In this document: positions 15,782-22,940 of the stretch, piece after piece
Position numbering within the stretch: position 1 is the first letter of the stretch
Layout: each line of letters opens with the position of its first letter
Origin: Actinobaculum sp. oral taxon 183 str. F0552
Lineage (GTDB): Bacteria; Actinomycetota; Actinomycetes; Actinomycetales; Actinomycetaceae
Direction: 5' to 3'
Assembly (NCBI RefSeq): GCF_000466165.1
Contig: NZ_KE951405.1
Span: forward strand, 86,526-119,846
Length of the DNA stretch: 33,321 bases
Made by a program: the position numbers and the translations under genes
Notes under the pieces: model-generated
What the model saw: the letters and a program-made list of their open reading frames with translations, nothing else
What the model was told of the DNA's origin: nothing
Database searches by the model: none

Positions 15782-17151
15782 ACCGCTCCGTTCGATGCGG
15801 CGCCGTCAGGCGCCTGCGCGGCGCCCGGCGCCGCTGTGGGGGAGGGAGCCGGCGAGCCTGGAGCCGGCGAGCCTGGAGCCGGCGCGGGCGCATTCGGCGC
15901 AGTGGAGGGATTCGTGGACGGTGTGGCCATCTCCTCCCTCAGATTCGAGATCACCTTGCGGGCCTCCTCCAGGGAACCCCGGGAGATGTTAGCTTCCAGG
16001 CGTTCGCGGGCGACCGGCTGTAGGTCGCCCACCTTGATGTCCGTCTCCTCCTGGATGTGGGAGAGCTTGATGGGTCCCAGCGACTGGGAGATGCCCCGGT
16101 AGATCGTCACGCGGCCGTTGTGGGAGGCCACGTAGTATCGCGACTGCGTCCACGTGTAGGCACCGAAGAGCACGGCGCCGATTATCGCCAGAACGCCGAA
16201 GAGGACCGCTACTCTGGGCAGAACCCGCGAACGGCGGCGCTCGGCCCCCTCCGGTGCAGCCGCCTCGTCCTGACTCTGGCCGGTGTCCGGGGAGTCCGCC
16301 GACGCCGGGGGCAGGGCGGCCGCCTTCGCCGCCGCGGACTTCCCGCCGCGGGAGGGGCGCCGATGGTCGACGGCCGCCGAGCCGACGACGATCGGCTGCT
16401 GGCTGCGCTGGATCGACCCGGTGTCCGAATCGTCGACCACTTCGGCCAGCACCACCGTGACGTTGTCGGGTGCGCCGCCGGCCAGAGCCAGTTCGATGAG
16501 CTTCTCCCCCGCCGCGTTGAGATTCCTCCGGCTGAGGGTCTCCTCGATCGTCTCGTGGGCCACCACGCCGAACAGCCCGTCCGAACACAGCAGCCAGCGG
16601 TCGCCGGGCATCGCCTCGCGCACGGACTCGTCGAGTTCGACGTCGCCCGGGGTGTCGCCCAGGGCCCGCATGATGACGTTCCGCTTGGGGTGGTGTTCGG
16701 CCTCCTCGGGCGTGAGCTGGCCGTGGTCGACGAGGAACTGGACGAGGGTGTGGTCGTGGGTCACCTGCGTGAGCTTGCCGTCGCGCAGGAGGTAGGCCCG
16801 CGAATCGCCGATGTGAACCATGGCGAGCTTGTTCGACGAGCGGAGCAGGGCGATGCACGTCGTGCCCATCCCGGCCAGATTCGGGTCGTTCTCAGCCCGT
16901 TCGACGAGATCGACGTGCGCCTCGTTGACCGACTTGCGCAAGACGGGGAGCAGATCGTCGGCGCCGTACACGTCGTCGTCGAGGGCCGCCAGGTGCCCGA
17001 CCGTCACCGAGGAGGCGACGTCTCCTGCAGCGGCTCCGCCCATTCCATCGGCGAGCACGAGGAGGTTGGGGGAGGCGTAGCCGCCGTCCTGATTGTTCGA
17101 GCGGACGAGGCCGACGTCCGAATACGCCGCGAAACGAAGTTGGATTCCCAT
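15778..17151 (-). CDS. pstP: PP2C-type Ser/Thr phosphatase PstP
   Basis: A 457-residue metal-dependent phosphatase that reverses PknB phosphorylation. The cytoplasmic PP2C domain (about 5-238) has the metal ligands in NNQDGGY (Asp22), LADGMGGAAAGD (Asp35), CSDGLFG (Asp191) and APDNVTV (Asp229), and the HIGDSRAYL strand. After a polar linker comes one membrane helix (about 313-333) and an extracellular domain with a Pro/Ala/Ser-rich end containing repeated PGSPA units. The order of domains matches mycobacterial PstP. It overlaps fhaB by one base (TGATG) and rodA by up to four, within a tight operon. Confidence 0.96.
   Translation of the reverse strand: MGIQLRFAAYSDVGLVRSNNQDGGYASPNLLVLADGMGGAAAGDVASSVTVGHLAALDDDVYGADDLLPVLRKSVNEAHVDLVERAENDPNLAGMGTTCIALLRSSNKLAMVHIGDSRAYLLRDGKLTQVTHDHTLVQFLVDHGQLTPEEAEHHPKRNVIMRALGDTPGDVELDESVREAMPGDRWLLCSDGLFGVVAHETIEETLSRRNLNAAGEKLIELALAGGAPDNVTVVLAEVVDDSDTGSIQRSQQPIVVGSAAVDHRRPSRGGKSAAAKAAALPPASADSPDTGQSQDEAAAPEGAERRRSRVLPRVAVLFGVLAIIGAVLFGAYTWTQSRYYVASHNGRVTIYRGISQSLGPIKLSHIQEETDIKVGDLQPVARERLEANISRGSLEEARKVISNLREEMATPSTNPSTAPNAPAPAPGSPAPGSPAPSPTAAPGAAQAPDGAASNGAV
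15846..15884. repeat. 15-bp tandem repeat in the 3' end of pstP
   Basis: GAGCCGGCGAGCCTG occurs at 15846-15860 and 15861-15875, followed by a partial third copy to 15884. It encodes the extracellular PGSPA repeats. The unit is a multiple of three, so copy-number change keeps the frame. Confidence 0.85.
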
Positions 17152-17657
17152 CAGCGCAGCTCCATCGTCGTTCTCCCGATGACCACGGGGATTCCCGGCG
17201 CGATCTGCCGCGGCGTGCTGATGCGCTGCCCCCCTACGTACGTGCCGTTCGTCGAGTCCAGATCCTCAACCCACCAGGCGCCGTCCGACTGGTAGAAGCG
17301 CGCGTGGCGGGCCGACGAGTAGGTGTCGTCGAGCACCAGCGCGGAATCCGGCGAGCGCCCGACGATGATCTGGGCGCTGCCCAAAGGCAGCGTCGTCCCC
17401 GCGAGGGGACCGGCCGTCACCGTGAGCAGAGTCGGCTGTGTAGGGCCCGCCTGCTGCTCGTGCTGAGACGACGACTTCGCCTGCGTCGCCTTACGGCGAG
17501 ACCTCTGCTGCGGCGGGGAAGAGGAGGAAGCCACTCCGCGATTCTTCACCTGCGTGCCGTAGACGTCGCGGCGCAACGTCATGAGGACCGCTAACACGAA
17601 GATCCACAGGAGGGCGAGGAAGCCGATTCTCAAAAGTGTAAAGACAAGTGCGCTCAT
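17151..17657 (-). CDS. fhaB: FHA-domain membrane protein FhaB (FipA-like)
   Basis: A 168-residue protein with an N-terminal membrane helix (about 5-27), a Ser/Gln/Lys-rich linker and a C-terminal FHA domain (about 78-168) that binds phosphothreonine. Binding residues are visible: Arg101 in VGRSPDS, Ser114 and His118 in SSARHARF, and Asn137 in DSTNGTYV. In mycobacteria this protein is a PknB substrate that links kinase signalling to division and polar growth. Its ATG overlaps the fhaA stop by 4 nt and its stop overlaps the pstP start by one. Confidence 0.94.
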   Translation of the reverse strand: MSALVFTLLRIGFLALLWIFVLAVLMTLRRDVYGTQVKNRGVASSSSPPQQRSRRKATQAKSSSQHEQQAGPTQPTLLTVTAGPLAGTTLPLGSAQIIVGRSPDSALVLDDTYSSARHARFYQSDGAWWVEDLDSTNGTYVGGQRISTPRQIAPGIPVVIGRTTMELR

Positions 17658-18349
17658 GCGAGCCCCGTAGAATTCCAGAACATGATGTTAGTGCGGCCGA
17701 TGGTGATGGTGTTCCCATCCACCAGCGTGGCCGCGGTGATTCGATGGCCCTCGACGAAACTGCCGTTCGTGGAGCCGAGATCCGTTGCGATGACGCCGCG
17801 AGGCGTCACCCGCAGTTCGAGATGCCGACGCGATATGCCGGTGTCGTCCACCGTGATGTCGCATTCCGAACCGCGTCCGATCACCGTGACCGACCCGGTC
17901 AGCAGGTAGCGGTCCTGCCCGACCTGGATGATCGGGTGACCCGATGCGGTACTCGACGTGACCGGAGCGGCCGCCCCCCTTTTGATCGAGGCTTCCACCT
18001 GGAGACTGCTCGGCTTCAGCTCGCTCTTGGTCGCGAACCGTATGCGAATGGGACCCAGGAGCGTGTAGTCCTGCTCCGAGGCGTACGCGGTGACCGTCCC
18101 CGCGATCTCTTCGGCCAGCGAGTCCTCGCTCCACTGGGCCAGGCGTTCGCGATCCCGGGGGGAGAGATTCACCGTGAAGTCGTTGGGACCGATGGTGCGC
18201 TGACGAGTCATGGTCGAGGCGTTCTCGTCCATCGCCTTCTTGACCGCGGACGTGATCTCCACGGGTTTGAGCTCCGAATGGAAAGCGCGCGAGAAGACCG
18301 AGGCCACGGCGTTTTCCACGCCTCTTTCGAACTTGTCGAATGCGCCCAC
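17654..18349 (-). CDS. fhaA: DUF3662 - FHA protein FhaA
   Basis: A 231-residue cytoplasmic protein and the first gene of the kinase operon. The N-terminal DUF3662 domain (about 1-120; MGAFDKFERGVENAVAS... and NDFTVNLSPRD) precedes an FHA domain (about 150-228) with Arg159 in IGRGSECD, Ser173 and His176 in ISRRHLEL, and Asn195 in GSTNGSFVEG. In mycobacteria the long version has a large disordered linker and controls wall synthesis by binding phosphorylated MurJ (MviN); here the linker is only about 20 residues. It starts with GTG at 18349, preceded by GGGAGG, about 43 nt after the predicted transcription start. Confidence 0.94.
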   Translation of the reverse strand: MGAFDKFERGVENAVASVFSRAFHSELKPVEITSAVKKAMDENASTMTRQRTIGPNDFTVNLSPRDRERLAQWSEDSLAEEIAGTVTAYASEQDYTLLGPIRIRFATKSELKPSSLQVEASIKRGAAAPVTSSTASGHPIIQVGQDRYLLTGSVTVIGRGSECDITVDDTGISRRHLELRVTPRGVIATDLGSTNGSFVEGHRITAATLVDGNTITIGRTNIMFWNSTGLA

Positions 18350-18399
18350 TGGACACCTCCCTAACCGTCTCGGCCGCGCCGACAGCTTTCGGCTCGGCT

Positions 18400-18428
18400 A
18401 CTCTAGCCGCTTTGTCCGCGCCGATGAA
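18400..18428 (-). promoter_or_regulatory. Promoter of the fhaA-fhaB-pstP-rodA-pbpA-pknB operon
   Basis: On the minus strand TTCATC (18428-18423), a 17-nt spacer and TAGAGT (18405-18400) give a good actinobacterial promoter, with a start near 18392. No other promoter of this quality was seen at gene junctions in the operon. The rest of the 18350-18706 gap holds nothing else that I can support. Confidence 0.6.
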
Positions 18429-18706
18429 CTTCAACTCCCAAGGCGCCAGCGTCTCCGGCGCCCGACAGGCCAGTCGGCCCTGCAGGGAACGCGCGGGACA
18501 CCGTCACGGAGGTCTCACGTACGGCGTACTGCCTTTACGATACAGGGGTTTCTCTCCGGGAGGCATCCCGGACTCTCATGGTGAACATCGCTGATCGTCA
18601 GCGGCTCGGCTCCACGCGGGCGCTATGCTCTACGCCTCCCCAGATGCCGGCGGTTATGGGAGGTGGGTGCGGCGCAGGGGCGTCGTCGGCTTCACAGCGC
18701 TTCGAC

Positions 18707-18735
18707 TTGGAAAGTCGCTCCACGGCTAATATGCT
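18707..18735 (+). promoter_or_regulatory. Promoter of tRNA-Leu
   Basis: TTGGAA (18707-18712), a 17-nt spacer and TATGCT (18730-18735, within TAATATGCT) form a near-consensus sigma-70 promoter 20 nt before the mature tRNA. Confidence 0.75.
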
Positions 18736-18755
18736 GTAAGCCGCTGACAGCGCAC

Positions 18756-18842
18756 GCTCAAGTGGCGGAATAGGCAGACGCGCACGGTTCAGGTCCGTGT
18801 GCCCGAAAGGGCGTGGGGGTTCAACTCCCCCCTTGAGCACCA
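18756..18842 (+). tRNA. tRNA-Leu, anticodon CAG
   Basis: An 87-nt cloverleaf with CCA encoded. The acceptor arms GCTCAAG (18756-18762) and CTTGAGC (18832-18838) pair fully. The anticodon stem CACGG/CCGTG encloses TTCAGGT, so the anticodon is CAG (18790-18792), reading CTG, the dominant Leu codon in this genome. A long variable arm with GCCC-GAAA-GGGC is typical of class II tRNA-Leu, and the T arm is GGGGG-TTCAACT-CCCCC. It has its own promoter and terminator. Confidence 0.97.
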
Positions 18843-18848
18843 CAGTAC

Positions 18849-18879
18849 GGATGCATCCACTCTCCGATGCATCCTTTTT
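18849..18879 (+). terminator. Rho-independent terminator of tRNA-Leu
   Basis: GGATGCATC (18849-18857) and GATGCATCC (18866-18874) form a 9-bp stem with an 8-nt loop followed by TTTTT, 6 nt after the tRNA. It is one of few terminators in the window with a U tract. Bases 18880-19101 hold nothing that I can support. Confidence 0.85.
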
Positions 18880-19101
18880 CTTTGCCGGCGGACCTTCGCC
18901 GGGGACGCGGGCCGCACGCCCAGTTCCCGGTGAGGCAGGCAGTGAACCGATGATCCTGGGGACGGAACCGCCTTCACCGAGGCGGCCTGAGCGGACCGGG
19001 CGGATACGCACGCCGGTGCGCGGCGAGTGCGGTCCCGGTCTTCGCGCAGCGGCTACCGCGGCATGGCGGCCCGTCGATCTCGGCCGCCGTGAACTCGAGG
19101 A

Positions 19102-19138
19102 TTGCGGCTTCTCAAAAAATAGCTATCATATTGATAGC
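19102..19138 (+). promoter_or_regulatory. Promoter with a 17-bp palindromic operator for the SPFH/RHH operon
   Basis: TTGCGG (19102-19107), a 16-nt spacer and TATCAT (19124-19129) make a promoter. The perfect inverted repeat GCTATCA-TAT-TGATAGC (19122-19138) covers the -10 and the predicted start. Bound protein there would block RNA polymerase. The ribbon-helix-helix protein encoded second in the operon is the obvious candidate (inference). The leader that follows can fold (GTGCG...CGCAC around GAGGG...CCCTC, 19143-19178). Confidence 0.65.
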
Positions 19139-19200
19139 GCCGGTGCGCTTCTCCGAGAGGGAGAGACCCTCCCGCACGCCGACGCCGAAAGGAGATCACG

Positions 19201-20214
19201 ATGCCCGCCACCGACGACGAATCGGCGACCCGACCCCGCCCGGCCGCCCAGAGTCCGGTCCATCCGAACGAACTCATCGACCCGACTGAGCACGGCGCCA
19301 AGAATCCCGCTCGGGTCGACATCACCGAGACGCACGTCCGGTCATCCGGATCGAGCGCCGCCTTCTTGGTCGCCGCGCTCCTGCTGGCGGCCATGGCCGG
19401 TTCCATCGTGTTGATCGTGACGGGGGCCATCGCCGTGAAGGCGGGTGGCCCGCTGGCCGTGCTGCGCATCGTCGTCGGGACGATCGGCGTGGTGATCGCT
19501 TCGCTCCTGGCCACCTCCCTAGCCATCGTCTCGCCGGGCGAGACGAGCGTGCGCCAATTCTTCGGCAAGTACGTCGGCACCGCCCGGCGCACCGGGCTGA
19601 TACTCGTCCCCCCGCTCACGCTCGGCAAGAAGGTCTCCATCAAGGTCCACAATTTCGAGACCCACGAGCTCAAGGTCAACGACCTCGACGGGAACCCGGT
19701 GAACATCGCCGCGATCGTCGTGTGGCAGGTGGCCGACACCGCCCGGGCCGTCTTCGCCGTCGAGGACTACCAGGAGTTCATCGAGGCTCAGGCCGAATCC
19801 GCGCTGCGCCACGTCGCCACGACCCACCCCTACGACGAGCCGGGGCCCGGCGTGACATCCCTGCGCGGGGGCACCGACCTGGTCTCCTCCGAGCTGGCCG
19901 AGGAAGTCGCCGCCCGCGTGGCGCTGGCCGGGCTGGAGATCATCGAGGTCCGCATCTCCTCCCTGGCCTACGCGCCCGAGATCGCCCAGGCCATGCTTCA
20001 ACGCCAGCAGGCCGGAGCCGTCATCGCCGCCCGCGAGCAGATCGTGGAAGGCGCGGTCACCATGGTGGACCAGGCGCTCAGGCGCCTGGAGGACGGCGAC
20101 ATCGTCGCCATGGACGACGAGCGCCGAGCGCAGATGGTCTCGAACCTGCTGGTGGTCCTATGCTCCGACCAGCGCACCCAGCCCGTGGTCAACACCGGCT
20201 CCCTGTACGCCTGA
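19201..20214 (+). CDS. SPFH/Band-7 (stomatin-prohibitin-flotillin-like) membrane protein
   Basis: A 337-residue protein with a polar N-terminus, two membrane segments (about 53-75 and 86-109) and a SPFH domain (about 108-300) that starts [20 protein letters not shown] with TGLILVPP after it. SPFH proteins assemble into large membrane rings and organise membrane microdomains or membrane stress responses; no enzymatic activity is expected. A helical segment rich in Ala/Glu/Gln (about 245-300) suits oligomerisation. AAAGGAG lies 7 nt before the ATG. The stop is joined directly to the start of the ribbon-helix-helix gene, so the two are made together, under the palindromic promoter at 19102-19138. 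Confidence 0.9.
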   Translation: MPATDDESATRPRPAAQSPVHPNELIDPTEHGAKNPARVDITETHVRSSGSSAAFLVAALLLAAMAGSIVLIVTGAIAVKAGGPLAVLRIVVGTIGVVIASLLATSLAIVSPGETSVRQFFGKYVGTARRTGLILVPPLTLGKKVSIKVHNFETHELKVNDLDGNPVNIAAIVVWQVADTARAVFAVEDYQEFIEAQAESALRHVATTHPYDEPGPGVTSLRGGTDLVSSELAEEVAARVALAGLEIIEVRISSLAYAPEIAQAMLQRQQAGAVIAAREQIVEGAVTMVDQALRRLEDGDIVAMDDERRAQMVSNLLVVLCSDQRTQPVVNTGSLYA

Positions 20215-20439
20215 ATGACGATGGCGGACAACAGCAGGCGCAAGCAGGTCCTGCTCAGGCTGGACCCGGCAGTCCACGCAGCCATCTCCAAATGGGCTGC
20301 CGACGATCTGCGCTCGATCAACGCCCAGATCGAGATCATCCTGCGCCGCGCCCTCGCCAAGGCCGGCAGGGATCCCCACGCCGGACCCATGCGAGGGCGA
20401 GGGCGGCCCCGCAAGGAGCGAGAGGGCGGCGGAAGCTGA
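20215..20439 (+). CDS. Small ribbon-helix-helix (Arc-type) protein with an AT-hook-like tail
   Basis: A 74-residue basic protein. The segment [20 protein letters not shown] (9-28) followed by [15 protein letters not shown] (34-48) is a ribbon-helix-helix DNA-binding fold of the Arc/HicB-antitoxin type. The C-terminus RGRGRPRKE (60-68) contains the Gly-Arg-Pro core of an AT-hook, which binds the minor groove of AT-rich DNA. The ATG at 20215 immediately follows the SPFH stop; another ATG lies two codons on. It probably represses its own operon through the AT-rich palindrome at 19122-19138. Related proteins are often labelled antitoxin, but no toxin is seen here. The 295 nt to vsr hold no gene that I can support. 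Confidence 0.85.
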   Translation: MTMADNSRRKQVLLRLDPAVHAAISKWAADDLRSINAQIEIILRRALAKAGRDPHAGPMRGRGRPRKEREGGGS

Positions 20440-20734
20440 AACGAAACGCCATAGCGACAAGCCCCGATGCCCCATGCCCGACGGCCGTGAGAACAGCCGA
20501 TTGCGCACGGGGCAAGGCGCTGTGAAACGCTGGACAGGGAGAAACTGTGGTGAAGAGGATTCGGGCGGCCTTGACTTTCCCTTGAAAGCGCCTTCGCTGA
20601 GCTTCTCGACGACCCAACGAGGGACTTCGCCGACATCATTTGGTTTTTGAGAAGCTTCTCGCTCTGGTCCCATAGGAGACGAAACCGTCGGCGTGCCGGG
20701 CGGCGCTGCTCGGCGAAGGCTCCGTGGACCCCCG

Positions 20735-21178
20735 CTAGCCGTCTCGTGTGGACTTGACCGTCGCCTCGATCGCCTCCGCGACCTCCTGCGCTCCTTCATG
20801 CTCCCAATAGCGCAGCACAACCCACCCGGCGTCGACCAGTGCTCGGTTCGTCTCGGCGTCGCGTTCACGGTTGCGTGCGATCTTCTCCTGCCAGTAGTCG
20901 GAATGGGACTTGGGCGTCGCAGTGCCGTGCTCGGGGCAGCCGTGCCAGAAGCAGCCGTCGATGAACACGGCGATCTTGAGGCGTGTGAAGACGATGTCGG
21001 CCCTGCGGCGCAGGTCAGGGAGGGGGCGGGCGTCGACCCGGTAGCGCAGCCCATGGGCGTGCAGCAGGCGCCGCACAGCTATTTCCGGCTTCGTATCGCG
21101 CGACCGATTGGCCTGCATCGACCGTCGAGTCTGCTCGCTTGACGCCCAAGATTCTTTATATTTCATATTATTTATCAT
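20735..21178 (-). CDS. vsr: Very short patch repair endonuclease Vsr
   Basis: A 147-residue mismatch nickase that cuts beside T:G mismatches left by deamination of 5-methylcytosine, here presumably in sites methylated by the linked Dcm-type enzyme. Vsr motifs are intact: [16 protein letters not shown] (17-32), catalytic Asp61 in RADIVF, zinc and active-site residues in [14 protein letters not shown] (71-84), and [13 protein letters not shown] (95-107). The first eight to ten codons are AT-rich like the gene before it; from residue 11 on the gene is GC-rich. ATG 21178 is used, but ATG 21166 is possible, since a TATAAT at 21184-21179 would start transcription between them. It lies 36 nt after the ATPase gene. 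Confidence 0.92.
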   Translation of the reverse strand: MINNMKYKESWASSEQTRRSMQANRSRDTKPEIAVRRLLHAHGLRYRVDARPLPDLRRRADIVFTRLKIAVFIDGCFWHGCPEHGTATPKSHSDYWQEKIARNRERDAETNRALVDAGWVVLRYWEHEGAQEVAEAIEATVKSTRDG

Positions 21179-22780
21179 ATTATAAGAAATTTTATTTATA
21201 TAGAATTAGTAATATTAATTGTTTGAGTTATTGTCATCCATCTCATCCAATGTTTTTTTAATTTTAGCTACAAGATTTTGTACTGCAAAATTAAGTGCTA
21301 GACGACCTTCATTCGTCAGATCTGCTGTATGCATAACGATATTTCGCAACAAACTCAAGGTGGCTTTATCTGATTCCAGGCGTTTCGTGAGCATCTTTCC
21401 CTGATTGTTATTGACGGCGTTATTGGAAAGGTCAAGAAGGTCTCCTAGACCAAGATACCAGAGAGGTGCATCATGACGTCTTACTACAAGCGCAAGATCG
21501 GCGGATTCTGCATCTTTGTGTGCATTTTCATAGTATTTTTCGATCCTTTTACGTTTTTTCAGCGGAAGATCATTTTCACTTATTATTTTATTTGCTATAA
21601 GTAGTTCACGCATGAAATTTTCGAGAATGTAGATTCGACTATAATCTTGAACAGCTTCTGGAAGGCCACTTTGTGCTGATTCTAACAATTTTTTAACTTT
21701 TAAACTGGCATTCTTAGGTTCGAATTCTTTTAAACTTTTTCCTATCAATGAGTCTGCGGCTCGTTGTTGAGGAGATTTTCTTGGATTCTCTAAGTCACCT
21801 TCTTCACCGTATTTATCTCTTAATTCATCCCATTGTCCGATTATTTTTTGCGTTACTTTTTTAAGTTGTTCTAAAAATTCATTGAAAATTGGATCTCCTT
21901 CGATAATTCCTTCGCGGCTAGAAGTGAATGGATCACGACCTGGTTCATCGAGGTTATTTAAATGTATCTGTCCGTAAATATATTGTGCAGCATGCTGTGA
22001 AGTAGGAAAATGCTTGATTAAATCGCGTTCACGTAATCTACCGTTAACAAACAAATCAATGCCAACTCGTTCGCTTTTACCGTAAATTGCTAAACTTGTC
22101 GGCTTATCGGCAGTAGCAATAAATCCTTTCGCATTTAGACCGAATTCAATGTCACGGTGTTCAAGTGGCGGCTTTAAGTTCAGGAACTCGTCTTCAAATT
22201 TGGGCGTTGTCCAAACAAATTGGGTGTGTTCAGCTAAAGTTCGAAGTTCTCCGATAGTGACAGGAGTACCGTTATAATGGATAGTGAAAGATTGATCGAC
22301 GAGTGTAAATCGAAAAGACATGGCTAGAGCACGTCGTAAAAACTCATCTCTGTTGTTTAATGGCTTGAGATTGTCAAAGAATAGTGATGTGCCGTGAGTG
22401 ATGTTGTGGTTAATCAGATTTTGAGATGCACGGGAATCGGGGGATGGCAAGGGGAAGGATCCGGCCGTCTGGTCTTGTTGAATCGCCTCGTCAAGTTGTT
22501 GGTTATCTATTAGACATCCAGCAGGTTCACGTTCAAAATTTTGTTTACGACTCATAATAGATACACGTTTAGCACAAGAAAGTAAAGCGAGCTTCCCGAT
22601 TCCTTTAGCGCCAATATAGGGGCGTCCTTTAAAAGATTTTGTATTTTTTCCTTTAATTCCACGTTTAGTGTAACCAATCTTTAGAAAACGATTCTGTAAT
22701 TCTCTGGGAGTCATTCCAATCCCATCATCAACAATAGACATCGTTGAATTTTCACGATCAATAACTATCCATACGTTGGT
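21150..22780. other. AT-rich segment inserted between GC-rich dcm and vsr, with edges inside genes
   Basis: Line by line, G+C falls to about 17% at 21181-21240 and about 37% at 22681-22740, against about 55-58% at 22801-22920 and more in the flanks. The left edge (about 21150) lies within the first ten codons of vsr and the right edge (about 22780) about 41 codons into the ATPase gene. No transposase, direct-repeat boundary or tRNA junction is seen. This fits replacement of the middle of the cassette by homologous recombination in conserved flanks. Confidence 0.8.
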
Positions 22781-22903
22781 TGCGTCGGCATCCCAGGCAT
22801 TGGAGATAGCCTCCCCGAGTATGGTAATGAAGTTGCGGTAGAGCTGGCGTCCTAGGTGGTTCAGGACGGTCAGGGAAATCTCGAAGGTGAACGGGCTGGG
22901 CAT
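21215..22903 (-). CDS. GHKL (MutL/MORC-type) ATPase with HEPN-like C-terminus, in a dcm-vsr cassette
   Basis: A 562-residue protein. The N-terminal GHKL ATPase domain has the N-box EAISNAWDADAT (Glu31, Asn35, Asp38), the G1 motif VDDGIGM (58-64) and the G2 loop YIGAKGIGKLALLS (96-109), as in MutL, Hsp90 and MORC. The middle part (about 200-370) suits a second S5-like domain with SSREGI near 353. The helical C-terminus (about 430-550) ends in LLRNIVMH (518-525), an R-X4-H motif as in HEPN RNases. Such ATPases are known next to C5 methyltransferases and Vsr in restriction-modification loci and some are labelled restriction enzymes (BbrUII/HgiDII group, from memory). It probably acts as the effector. 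The ATG at 22903 has GAGAGGAA upstream; the first 41 codons are GC-rich, the rest AT-rich. Confidence 0.85.
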   Translation of the reverse strand: MPSPFTFEISLTVLNHLGRQLYRNFITILGEAISNAWDADATNVWIVIDRENSTMSIVDDGIGMTPRELQNRFLKIGYTKRGIKGKNTKSFKGRPYIGAKGIGKLALLSCAKRVSIMSRKQNFEREPAGCLIDNQQLDEAIQQDQTAGSFPLPSPDSRASQNLINHNITHGTSLFFDNLKPLNNRDEFLRRALAMSFRFTLVDQSFTIHYNGTPVTIGELRTLAEHTQFVWTTPKFEDEFLNLKPPLEHRDIEFGLNAKGFIATADKPTSLAIYGKSERVGIDLFVNGRLRERDLIKHFPTSQHAAQYIYGQIHLNNLDEPGRDPFTSSREGIIEGDPIFNEFLEQLKKVTQKIIGQWDELRDKYGEEGDLENPRKSPQQRAADSLIGKSLKEFEPKNASLKVKKLLESAQSGLPEAVQDYSRIYILENFMRELLIANKIISENDLPLKKRKRIEKYYENAHKDAESADLALVVRRHDAPLWYLGLGDLLDLSNNAVNNNQGKMLTKRLESDKATLSLLRNIVMHTADLTNEGRLALNFAVQNLVAKIKKTLDEMDDNNSNN

Positions 22904-22940
22904 CGTCTGATTCCTCTCGGGAAGGTGAGTTGCCCTCAGT

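Noticed and set aside
20649-20660. Palindrome GAGAAGCTTCTC as a terminator of the vsr transcript
   Set aside because: There is no loop, and on the minus strand it is followed by an A tract, not a U tract.
21150-22780. AT-rich stretch as an integrated mobile element
   Set aside because: No transposase, integrase, terminal inverted repeat or target duplication is visible, and its edges lie inside reading frames.
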